The notes beneath the pieces are model-generated. The model saw only the letters and a list, made by a program, of their open reading frames with translations. It did not search any database and was not told where the DNA came from. Below, one piece after another: positions 23,201-26,172 of a DNA stretch of 64,000 nucleotides (its first letter is position 1; every line of letters starts with the position of its first letter). A program made the position numbers and the translations under genes. Origin of the DNA: Thermoplasmata archaeon. Its GTDB lineage: Archaea > Thermoplasmatota > Thermoplasmata > GCA-020350865. The stretch is from the NCBI GenBank assembly GCA_020348445.1, contig CP070751.1:484594-548593 (forward strand). Reading direction: 5' to 3'.

Positions 23201-23283
23201 GCATATTAATTGCTCTTGATGGTTTATTCTTCATTTATGATTTAATTGTAGCGGTTCAGCATTATAAAGAATACCCTCCATAG
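5239..23283 (+). CDS. Giant (6014 aa) modular envelope protein with polytopic C-terminus
   Basis: A signal or anchor helix at residues 15-37 is followed by about six PKD/Ig-like domains (233-950). Long arrays of Ca-binding thrombospondin-type-3 repeats (DxDxDG) lie at about 958-1550, 1910-2430, 3250-3365 and 4775-5540. Between them are a TolB-like seven-bladed propeller (1563-1853), two carbohydrate-binding-like modules (2430-2560, 3367-3495), three LamG-like domains and three seven-bladed FG-GAP propellers (2812-3166, 3513-4285, 4298-4646). Residues 5654-5720 form amphipathic helices and 5738-6010 contain about five to seven membrane helices with a basic, charged end. The start ATG has AAGGAG eight bases upstream. 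The layout suggests a Ca-stabilised adhesin or cell-contact filament anchored by its C-terminus. The module calls are firm; the role is inference. Confidence 0.9.
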   Translation: MSSEENRLRRYKNRAKMAFAVTVVAILLIQAFSVAVTPMDIYVDVNTDLPYTKTFDGEYHIYLHLENVTEKTILVVTFTGADPDTGNNFGSLGAIDDENTIFVFTILIDTLIEFETNDGMTMKIEKIDLEDPVKALSDCTIKGYTYEERYRNNSAMISLPDADVNYYNVTVSPDLTLFLITDGRISLIEDVDVKETFELPPKTDHVIVRSENEEYFTMKVEPRTYEPSEFNLPPEAVCGLDQTVYLGEEVVFNASHSNDWDGYIAQYDWNFGDGSSGSGKEVSHTYYDPGLYPVTLFVTDDDGDSDSDNLIVTVLNKPPSVDANAVVSGMTATFTATAVDYENVTYFWEFGDGATSEEQNPVHIYQKMGTYPVKLTCTDEHGTSGYDWLYVEVTNTPPVVDARGPYVGYEGSPVAFFGYAFDAESTNLIYEWDLDGDGFVDSTLQNPTWTWYDDYEGEVTLTVTDEGGASASDTAHVSVLNEDPIVTISEVYTLVDFKLTIAGEKWNKIDFILLHGDEEVLKRTLMRETGKPQTLTITDAYVDFTGNTTARVIYKPEEDPPKGTPYGANPVQMRIIFKDGTVYELKHTFRTSANTGLDAQIWDVVVNPYVHGHELTYVAIASDVGVFDLLTFTWDFGDGTVVSHSGYIGYGEDTARYTHTSSGTYTISVLVEDGDGGMGSDSVTYTFDIDEGGGGGGFVNNPPIASASCDKTTAAEDEVIYFSSAGTSDPDGHSLTYYWNFGDGDISDLANPHHSYSRSGTYNVRLWVFDSYGALDTADLTITVYNVPPTASAGDDVSVFEDELVIFDGSLSYDTPSDRLKLKYYWDFGDGMYANGMVVNHTYHNEGTYIVTLTVEDDNGITSNDTLLVTVTNIPPSVDAGSDMEVLGSNVYFYGIVDDTVSDMPLLVYTWDFGDGSNSSTPIALHSYSFSGTYTATLTAVDDNGASISDSIEVIVHMDADSDGMLDEWEMLYGLDPNDGTGDNGPNGDPDNDGLSNFEEYEYGTDPMDFDTDDDGLGDGDETGTYLISPLDSDNDDDGLDDSEVIDWFYYCNITINVTFFDSEGSYSFNWTKWPKETYRATILAEFISGEENNTINISVDGSLVTYDEVHDGLNVTYTVEFTLGDVLQFDSAITEFGVIELLIKNMTVEKKGLDPLSDDTDGDGLSDYEEFELGLAPGNVDSDDDLIWDSVEIEYWQLFGFTEEEAVSMAKIGDFDSDDLSDGLEILFNIDPLDPDPDGDGMNDWAELFQYIPMIIQKMNMTLENDSLTLYFDIEDKDDYMIKFVKGEGNSTITITLNGAQRSFESGVGYYMFTEKLFPDNYTLVFSIIGSVLLEEFIVYRMGLHPFKTDWDEDGLEDGMEVKLGANPYKEDTDGDGLTDGDEYHKYETDPTKYDSDDDGLSDYEELTKGIDDLLTDPMNPDTDSDGLWDGYTIGGHYGELSYGANATDPDSDDDTMPDGWEVKYGLNPIDSSDATLDKDWDGLDNAQEYTVETTVDDSDTDDDGLVDGDEIMGVLFRTNIVDGASSTDYYDKQNGDKWIVWDGSGYGFESTSGSDLVEAETKIAYGTGNQHSPHIYGDQIVYVDDSDGDNDIYLHNISNGTTLKITKDIHKQESPVIYGNYIVWVDWRSGADSDIYMFDIEEFEETQITSGNGNQKNPYIHENRIVWEDYRNASTGADIFTYNIKVNLTSRITNSSADQKNPSIFGDNIVWVDMRHGTSEIYANRDGSEVRITNDSYTQHSPVLEQNLVFWVDERESDTEIFAFNLLNGLTTRITDDNDNQRNPAISGNKITWETDVNGNWDIYLNDLTTGLGLRITNNTSSQEKPSISEDTVVWQDFRHGSWDVMMFACELLISLASGAPVYKHRDRDEIYVWKPTSTFFKFTPTTLDSSLKVNEPLHGYKKQELYDGPDPFNFDSDGDGVIDGHEPDWDLDTDSDGIIDSLDTDSDGDGVPDNEEVKVGYRTNAENGEYDEDSWVAVDINVDDDIYELFGFWHVPSGAPDVGLTPVANLFTPEGVQVYYSGFTDRVRIGSDYFETSDSLNIELDISSNSRFSPDRKETYFVVESALDSDTIKNIVDVDSDGDGIEDGTEPIYYHDSDDDGTWNMLDLDSDSDGISDGDEDKDFNGKVDFNETSEINVDSDGDGIWDKEEPLWNVDVDGDGQMNAADTDSDGDGLPDNYEIRIVYRTNGEDGEYNSDSWIAVALDTDCWDETGYLPDGFELTGFEYYTTVASPSGNIIGETPESESIYYDGTYVYIDNIKFRANATHPDIVNDTAPVWEYTNADQEVLVFIKLSFEGIYDMLDDDCDDDLLLDGIEDDNQNGIVDTWETNPWIADTDGDNIIDGIEDTNRDGRWNLNETYPILEDTDFDGLWDGFKDLDGDGIYDVGVEFGEDLDCDGEIDPGETDPLEEDTDFDGLGDAEEVNECTFWYEAEDNYLNLDQIVSDPDATGGKALKNVTASDYILSITQDLPLEEHRYKVYIKANKASGSDGQLEVELDNGITLITEILDIWKDSYYWYSSKSLEFLASSQVTISVKDTGLRPSAYVDKVLLVMFPEQNTNSITLWHMDESSWSGIAEEVIDQSSNGNHGTAVNGPTTASGKIGMAGDFEASSSHYVEVPDAANLDISGNITLEAWVYLESYTGNHQSILSKGNAYNLMIGRTTHTAQMEVRIGGNWVARMSSTEIPLGTWTHIAGTYNHQTGLVQIFINGVEENGTNQNNPSMGHIESNSHPLWIGANPTVWGRYFDGLIDEVSIYDRCLSGEIILYHCNILGKGRFYMDGSDFTTYLSIPKNSYVQSTQMTLTPSLTKWSDMELFSAGNRPNKVVIGDLDCDGDNDFAITHYGSGTVGIFRQNPDHSWSTMESLSAGIRPRGIAIGDLDCDGDNDLAVVNSGSNTVGIFKQNTDHSWSTMESLAVGAIPYYIAIGDLDCDGDNDIAVGHDGNKVIVFRQNGDHSWTKAWQLTTGNDPQGIAIDDLDGDGDNDLAVAIRFEDTVVLFRQNSDHSWTLKESLHTGFRPYDVKIGDLDGDGDNDIAVGHNSNKIGLFKQNSDHSWTSMEGLTVVPSGHDTYNFDIGDMDCDGDNDIVFLDTSHYTSGPPWVQWYIIGILRQNGDHSWDDMQSLIAGDPLTADCPMGIAIGDLDCDGDNDISVVHDGHNSFGLFKLFSPVNPTLDVGADGDLQWYHDGGFSSQETFPDFANEINKYIFEHKGEMDAQDNYYIPLKFHSDTPCWVSLSNINIVLDALVSDPNDYDTDSDGLSDGSELEAYNTNPMDIDSDNDNIQDGVELVFDGQGIGSDPADHDTDGDGLWDGFEDLDGDGEFDPLTEVGENLDTDYEVDYGETHPLDPDTDDDRLLDGNEKIPFVMWFEAENYTMSPSTQKVEDSEFRASRDYAATSSTTTPEDFVSINQELTSDSLHYKLYIKARKEGTSDGSIEVHVNGDLKGTLNIIGEEYHWDSVSSFDAVNTVAITLKNISPSSTAVYVDKVMLVNVSRLSVTSFVPSGSMGGSYLAPMESLNIAGDGPQDVAIGDLDGDGDNDMAVANKDSDTVGIFIHEDGAWRGMEQELASLWHLNENSGNTAYDETISHNDGTIYNGASWVSGKFGSALKFDGDDDHVMVNPYDGFPSTELTVEFWMNSSDSTKAGTPISYAVPWQANEFILLNYKNFEFWIKGKYVVTGVTANDGEWHHIAVTWQSSDGSFVIYKDGEEAYTNTLQQGAVLTDGGALVIGQEQDGVGGGFQVSQAFLGLIDEVAIFNRVLSAQEIKDYYDRGWERYYKILEAGNEPRDIAIGDLDNDGDNDIAVANSGSDTLGLFKQNSDHSWSNMISYSTAGNPYQIAIGDLDDDGDNDIAVANSGSDTVQLFILQNGILSKKLAYYAGEGLRGIAVGDLNGDDLNDIAVANSDSDTVGLLMQNSDHSWSRKPSLSTGRCPEHITIEDLDGDGESDDIAVTNAGSRTVGLFIRDGSTWVSEEQRITSLWHMNENSGSLVSDETETHNDGRINGGASWVTGKFESGLEFDGNDDYVIMESFDNFPSTEITIGFWMKSSDTTKEGTPISYAVPGSDNEFLLYNYQDFEIYIKGTRIITGVSANNGKWQYIAVTWRSADGKTVLYKEGFPAWTGIYKQGATLTSGGTFVLGQEQDNVGGDFEGYQAFQGIMDEVVIYDKVLSSQEIKDYYALGSGLEHPSNALDLGCSPGGLAVADMDGDGDRDVAVTDTQDNTVKLFEQHTDHSWSFVDSYYTGYHPRGMDVGDLDADGDNDIAVANYWSDTAGLLRRFDQEDVLFTSDMERTVSDSSWSGIENMDGPEKIPNHVAIGDLDCDGDNDIAITIMNSYRLGIYRQLADGTFGPMESLYAGTHPNHIQIGDIDGDGDNDIVHRLWAAGMTMMETVHIKGQTAPGVFTSMGGTSLGKGYPRGGDVALGDLDNDGDMEIAATHRATNTLKVIFYKAGSLDVLTLGAGLDPKGIAIGDMDGDGLKDIVVANSGSQSVGVFYNMYQGTTWKSMVSIPIGCEPLDVAIGDLDGDGDNDISVANSGSDNIGLLINNPHGDWGYISYNTADAPTEIAIDDLNGDSLADIAVSNLFSNIVGVFMQNADHSFSCMESLAAGSRPEGIAIGDLDSDGDNDIAVVNTWDKTLGIFTQQEGDYEFQTSTGGNRQVYIDIPIIGTVPKYVTSATLTLKGCQFDLQFPKETYMNLGDNRNDTLHQWAWLGEFKTTATTLDLAGEINSYIARHLYDVPSLISDDGYMRIPITFYSETGGFIKITDVDIKLGPYVTDAMDFDTDSDWMPDGEEVNVWGTNSLSSDSDNDGLFDVVEPMARINTNPADSDSENDIIGDGEEVNVIFRVGALSGSFEGYDTDTWIAITGMKSWLLSGETFWIPDIYNMDLKYYEFIRKDSSLPDIDKIIYNAVGEYEMYFDQANDSVYIDTKNGYYSVYELASPPPEAELSLSPTMPYSVLDQEIYANSALEEDQDNDGIVDGLELPTINGLDSNDADVDDDGLLDGFEYYILGTDPTDPDTDDDGLPDGTEMGITINDIFTLLWRVDLNKLILGTNIDSGNFTSDEDPKTRTDPLRKDTDRDGAWDGFEDKNHNGIFEINIDFGEDVNLNGVVDIDALGYFIEADPNNIDTDFDGVLDSVEMGVPGYDLDFSTTTSAVDIDTDDDGLIDGEEDRNHNGRVDAGESDPNDVDTDSDSLWDGLELGRNLTNIRIPRFRIRGTNTSTSLFGGHYDHDTTTTTDPVDVDTDGDGIPDGWIDGWLHPGIPSTCHNITITNMSQGEDLNFNGVFDEGETDPLNWDTDFDWVEDGFETTVDGFDPFNDTDAYKDYDNDSWENMYEYRKEYDLDLDDWLNVFDKDDDGDSLSTENETTYGMDPFFDDRGVDSDLDGILNIDEYYAGLYPWTPDTDEDGLWDGYNIGGHNGEASWGTDPLDPDTDEDGFEDGMEVNGYEITYVYTKGEKQDIVKKIMYGDPLVPHKQMDGSWTDSDDDSIPDLMEKEPINTTTPGHPDYVPEFDEKYGWFVRDHKDDQDAISGQFNSLAKENTPPEILSIGVSKYAKWGWKHVWGPIYVYVVKHCYADITVKVRDVAEVQYLRILVTDRGNYKEFFNCGNGEFSARLNIDYWKDYLWDFTVRVTARDPAGNEISMDREVESWFAGLMKAIWEALKDAFEAIWEFILEALNFLWELMLKMVKAMLEVVLKPIFNLMKGLVGGLVNVFNDLCDTYSYDETTGEESFNPLAFLPALLGPLMGPLETFIEVFNIVSTILDILITIIDLFTSGGGVSALLALASLLAPFIISLFISAVPGVGEALNSVENAAGDGLQYVVNFLFGNLIGLRHVNPWYAGEALQIGMTVGASVILALGAMLLGFGWYDYSQERKKERFCYPKDEKVKQLGAVKDDDFFKQKDRYKKLASIIGGVLMGLLGIVVIVLDWEVDMNITIPFALTLSTLGVIFGILSVVLLHKERKGTKGGFSGMKKPSKAKFVLECILIALDGLFFIYDLIVAVQHYKEYPP
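9925..10795 (+). repeat. Seven TolB-like propeller blades inside the giant gene
   Basis: Seven copies of a roughly 40-residue unit follow one another. Each has Q-x-x-P, then (I/V)-V-(W/Y/F)-(V/E/Q)-D, then D-I-Y and R-I-T-type strands. Seven units are what a closed TolB-type beta-propeller needs. Confidence 0.8.
13672..14735 (+). repeat. FG-GAP propeller A (7 blades)
   Basis: Seven repeats carry the Ca-binding core IGDLDxDGDND, each followed by a (V/I)G(I/L)F strand and usually by DHSW. The DNA copies are similar enough to suggest recent duplication. The array sits inside another beta-sandwich module. Confidence 0.85.
15775..18090 (+). repeat. FG-GAP propeller B (7 blades) split by two LamG insertions
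   Basis: One blade comes first (core near 15820), then a LamG-like domain (about 15940-16560), four blades (16600-17130), a second LamG-like domain (17161-17790) and two blades (17850-18070), making seven in total. The two LamG copies are clearly paralogous: both contain GTPISYAVP, AVTW and QEIKDYY. Confidence 0.8.
18130..19175 (+). repeat. FG-GAP propeller C (7 blades)
   Basis: Seven further repeats with cores such as IGDLDCDGDNDIAI, IGDIDGDGDNDIVH and IGDLDSDGDNDIAV. Two blades have weaker Ca loops (LNGDSLADIAV and MDGDGLKDIVV). Confidence 0.8.
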
Positions 23284-23450
23284 TCTTGTCATGATAAAAG
23301 ACGAAATACAAGGTATTAATACTAATCATGGAAATTTGATATATTACAGGATTTTACTTAATCTAACTTCTTTAAATCCATATTATTGTATTACCGCGAA
23401 TAATCCATCTCCACGAATGATGTCCATATTTCTTGTCATCCTCAAAAACC

Positions 23451-23458
23451 TAAAAATA
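23451..23458 (+). promoter_or_regulatory. TATA-like box for purB
   Basis: TAAAAATA is placed so that transcription would start near 23480, giving a leader of about 15 bases or a little more before the ATG at 23496. The box is also conserved in the truncated copy at 4567-4574. Confidence 0.4.
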
Positions 23459-23473
23459 CTTCTAAGCCCATCC

Positions 23474-23488
23474 CCCTCCAACGGAGGG
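23474..23488 (+). promoter_or_regulatory. Hairpin enclosing the purB ribosome-binding site
   Basis: CCCTCC pairs perfectly with GGAGGG across a three-base loop, so the ribosome-binding site itself (23483-23488) forms one arm of the stem. The duplicate at 4590-4604 keeps both arms but has a different loop (ATT instead of AAC). Confidence 0.5.
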
Positions 23489-23495
23489 AATTCTC

Positions 23496-24857
23496 ATGGC
23501 CGAATCAAACCTAGAAAGCCCAGTGTGTCCCCTGGAATACAGATATGGAAAAGACAGGATGAAGGCCATCTTCACAGAGGCCAACAAGCTTGCCAAGTTT
23601 TTGGAGGTTGAGGCGGCTTTGGCCGAGGCCCACGCTGAATTGGGGAACATATCAGAAGAGGACGCCAAGACCATTAGGGCTAATGCAAATCTAGACTCAG
23701 TAAAAGTGGAAGAGGTAAATGCCATCGAAGCCCAGATCAAACATGATGTCATGGCAGTTGTAAAAGCAATGGCAGCAAAATGCGGGGATGCTGGAAAATC
23801 CATTCACCTGGGTGCAACGTCCAATGATATCATTGACACGGGTACAGCACTTCAGTTAAAGGAAGCAGTGGAGATCATTAGAGAGGATTTGGTTGCATTA
23901 AAAAAGTCTCTGCTGGCTTTGGCTGAGAAGCACAAGAACACAATCCAGGTGGGGAGGACCCATGGACAGTTTGCAGTTCCCACTACATTTGGGCTTAAAA
24001 TGGCGGTGTACGGAGCCGAAGTGGCAAGACATATAGAAAGACTGGATCAAGGAAAAGAGAGGCTTCTTGTGGGAAAGATGACAGGTGCAGTTGGAACAGG
24101 GGCCGCCTTGGGACCTGAGGCACTTAAAATTCAGGAAATAGTTATGGAAAAATTGGGTTTGAAACCTGAGGAGGCATCCCTTCAAATCATTGGGAGGGAC
24201 AGGTACATCGAGTTCATCTCTATCCTCGCGAACATCGCTACATCCTTGGAGAAGTTCGCAACCGAGGTAAGAAACCTCCAAAGAAGCGAGATCAAAGAGG
24301 CATCCGAGGCCTTTGATACAAAAAAACAGGTGGGGAGCTCCACAATGCCCAATAAGAAGAATCCCATTACCTCAGAGAACATATGCGGGCTTGCAAGGAT
24401 CACAAGGGGATTTTTACTGCCCACATTTGAGAATAATATTCTTTGGCACGAACGAGATCTCTGCAATTCCTCAGGTGAGAGATTCATCCTACCCCATGCA
24501 TGTGTTCTTGCCGACGACATCATCACCAAAATGACGAATGTCTTCGACAACCTGGCAGTAATGCCTGAAAATATGAAGAAAAATCTGGAATCCTCAAATG
24601 GATTGATCATGGGTGAATCTGTTATGATCGCCCTTGCCAAAAAAGGACTGGGAAGACAGGAAGGCCACGAGATCGTAAGAAAGGCGGCAATGAAGGCTGT
24701 CTCAGAGGGACTGACCTTAAAGGACGTTTTAGCTGAAGATGAAACAGTGACAAAAACCCTGTCAAAAGGGGAATTAGAGGATGCCTTAAATCCTGAGAAT
24801 TATACAGGCTCTGCCGCTGAGATAGTGGATAATATCCTTAAAAAATACGGGGATTGA
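23496..24857 (+). CDS. purB: Adenylosuccinate lyase
   Basis: This fumarase/aspartase-superfamily enzyme of purine synthesis cleaves SAICAR to AICAR and adenylosuccinate to AMP, both releasing fumarate. The 453 residues match the usual short form of the family. The superfamily signature GSSTMPNKKNP starts at G280, and S282 is the likely catalytic serine of the flexible loop. The substrate-binding segments HLGATSNDIIDTG and GRTHGQFAVPTTFG are present. The ATG follows GGAGGG by seven bases. The gene stands alone between the giant gene and an opposing small gene. Its first 47 codons are duplicated at 4612. Confidence 0.97.
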   Translation: MAESNLESPVCPLEYRYGKDRMKAIFTEANKLAKFLEVEAALAEAHAELGNISEEDAKTIRANANLDSVKVEEVNAIEAQIKHDVMAVVKAMAAKCGDAGKSIHLGATSNDIIDTGTALQLKEAVEIIREDLVALKKSLLALAEKHKNTIQVGRTHGQFAVPTTFGLKMAVYGAEVARHIERLDQGKERLLVGKMTGAVGTGAALGPEALKIQEIVMEKLGLKPEEASLQIIGRDRYIEFISILANIATSLEKFATEVRNLQRSEIKEASEAFDTKKQVGSSTMPNKKNPITSENICGLARITRGFLLPTFENNILWHERDLCNSSGERFILPHACVLADDIITKMTNVFDNLAVMPENMKKNLESSNGLIMGESVMIALAKKGLGRQEGHEIVRKAAMKAVSEGLTLKDVLAEDETVTKTLSKGELEDALNPENYTGSAAEIVDNILKKYGD

Positions 24858-24864
24858 GGTTATT

Positions 24865-25173
24865 TTATATCCCTATTAGGGTGATGATTATCGCCAGAAT
24901 AAATACTATCAAAATGAGAATTGCCAGGTGAACATGGGGCTCAAGTGTTTCATCGTGCAATGCCTGCTTCATCATTTCTTTATCTGTGAGCGTTTTGAAG
25001 ATTTTTTCTGTGGGCACTGAAGGAACCTGGAATACTTTGCGTGGTTTTTGGGTGGGCTCAGAAGGTTCACCTTCTGATTTTGGCATCTCTTCTATCTTCT
25101 TGTCTATCTTTTCTTCGACGTCCTCTGGTTTCTTTTCCCCAGCTTTGACTTCGTACTCCTCGTCTTCTGGCAT
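24865..25173 (-). CDS. Small tail-anchored acidic membrane protein
   Basis: The 102 residues consist of an acidic, lysine- and proline-rich N-terminal half (residues 1-45), a short polar segment and one hydrophobic helix at about 82-102 that forms the extreme C-terminus. That is the layout of a tail-anchored protein with its soluble part in the cytoplasm. It ends seven bases from the convergent purB stop. There is no clear ribosome site and a TATA-like box lies about 30 bases upstream, so the mRNA may be nearly leaderless. No family is recognised. Confidence 0.7.
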   Translation of the reverse strand: MPEDEEYEVKAGEKKPEDVEEKIDKKIEEMPKSEGEPSEPTQKPRKVFQVPSVPTEKIFKTLTDKEMMKQALHDETLEPHVHLAILILIVFILAIIITLIGI

Positions 25174-25203
25174 TAACTCACTATCTCATGATTGAAAGGG
25201 AGG

Positions 25204-25211
25204 ATTATAAA
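25204..25211 (-). promoter_or_regulatory. TATA-like box for the tail-anchored protein gene
   Basis: On the minus strand the box reads TTTATAAT. Its distance to the ATG at 25173 predicts a leader of about 10 bases or less. The box lies in the short gap after the stop of the Cys4 protein gene. Confidence 0.45.
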
Positions 25212-25230
25212 CGTTTCGACATAATTTATT

Positions 25231-25404
25231 TTATTGTTCTTCCCTCATACGCTTTTTAAGCTTATGCCCTCCAGGTCCCCCCCTTTCCATTCTGGCCTTT
25301 TCAATGCATTCATCAGATTCGCAGACAAAGGCCGCGAAAAGGAAATTCTCGGCCTGTTTTCCGCAGATTGCACATTTCTCCCCTTTAAAGATTCCCTCCG
25401 ACAT
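25231..25404 (-). CDS. 57-residue Cys4 (putative zinc-binding) protein
   Basis: Translation from the ATG at 25404 gives MSEGIFKGEKCAICGKQAEN..., with a CAIC pair (C11, C14) and a CESDEC pair (C28, C33), then a basic Gly-rich tail ending at TAA 25231-25233. The four cysteines fit one zinc site. An AGGGGGA stretch lies about 12 bases before the start. A longer frame on the same strand in another register looks non-coding. The codon pattern and paired cysteines argue for a real gene. The function is unknown; possibly a nucleic-acid-binding or adaptor protein. Confidence 0.7.
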   Translation of the reverse strand: MSEGIFKGEKCAICGKQAENFLFAAFVCESDECIEKARMERGGPGGHKLKKRMREEQ

Positions 25405-25447
25405 TTTGATTCAATCCCCCTAATAATCGAATACAAAATCTTTTTTA

Positions 25448-26065
25448 TTATTTTGGTCGTCTTATAACCGCGGTTATCATAAAAGAGTCCACAATTTTCA
25501 AGCCCTGAACAATGTTGCTTGCGTCAATACCAACCCCGTCACCAACAACATCCACCATCCATCCCCCTGTCTCAGGTGTCCCTATGCGAATACTGTCCTC
25601 CATACTTTGTCGTGTATAGTTTTGGTACCATTGTGTCCCGTCAGGTTTTGATATAGTTATTTCCAAATATCTCTGACTAAAATATTCGATGAGCGTTTCA
25701 ATTGCATCTGCCACGTTTTCTCCCAAATCAGTATAGTTGCCTATTGTATCGTTAATCTGTTCCCATATCTCTTCAAATGAGCGCATATTTACCTCGATTT
25801 CAAAAAGCAGCCCTTCTGCACCTTCTTTAATGGTAACCGAGGCGTTTTCCTCGTGATGATCTATTATATCATCAAAATTGAAGCTTAAGAAATTTACATT
25901 TGATTCGAAGGTGTAGTTGGCGACTATAATCTCCTCTTCCATCATTTTTATTCCGGTATCTCTATCTGGTACCAGCCAATCCCTGAGAAGATAGATATCG
26001 ATACACCCTGATGTAGAAAGAAACACCAGAATAAGAAGTGATATCAAAGCCATTACTTTCTTCAT
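25448..26065 (-). CDS. Putative membrane lipoprotein
   Basis: The 205-residue protein starts with a lysine pair and a hydrophobic segment ending in the lipobox STSGC at C21, so it is probably lipidated and held outside the membrane. The mature part is rich in acidic residues and beta-type strands, with sequons such as NYT. GAGGA lies just before the ATG. It sits between the Cys4 gene and the 3327-residue gene, all on the minus strand. No domain family is recognised. Confidence 0.75.
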   Translation of the reverse strand: MKKVMALISLLILVFLSTSGCIDIYLLRDWLVPDRDTGIKMMEEEIIVANYTFESNVNFLSFNFDDIIDHHEENASVTIKEGAEGLLFEIEVNMRSFEEIWEQINDTIGNYTDLGENVADAIETLIEYFSQRYLEITISKPDGTQWYQNYTRQSMEDSIRIGTPETGGWMVDVVGDGVGIDASNIVQGLKIVDSFMITAVIRRPK

Positions 26066-26172
26066 TTTTTCCTCGAATGTAATATTAATTTCCCTTTAAT
26101 TAAAAGTTTTGGTGGAAGAAAACAAATCCTGGGGATTTAAAATATATATTAATTAACAGTAACTTGTTCATC

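Larger units (their letters stand above)
23439..23636 (+). repeat. Direct repeat copy 2 (intact purB start)
   Basis: This is the partner of 4555-4752. The eight differences are two in the hairpin loop before the start codon and six in the coding part, five of them silent. Confidence 0.95.

Noticed and set aside
24182..24640. 152-codon minus-strand ORF inside purB
   Set aside because: A shadow of the purB codons; no start signal or family pattern.
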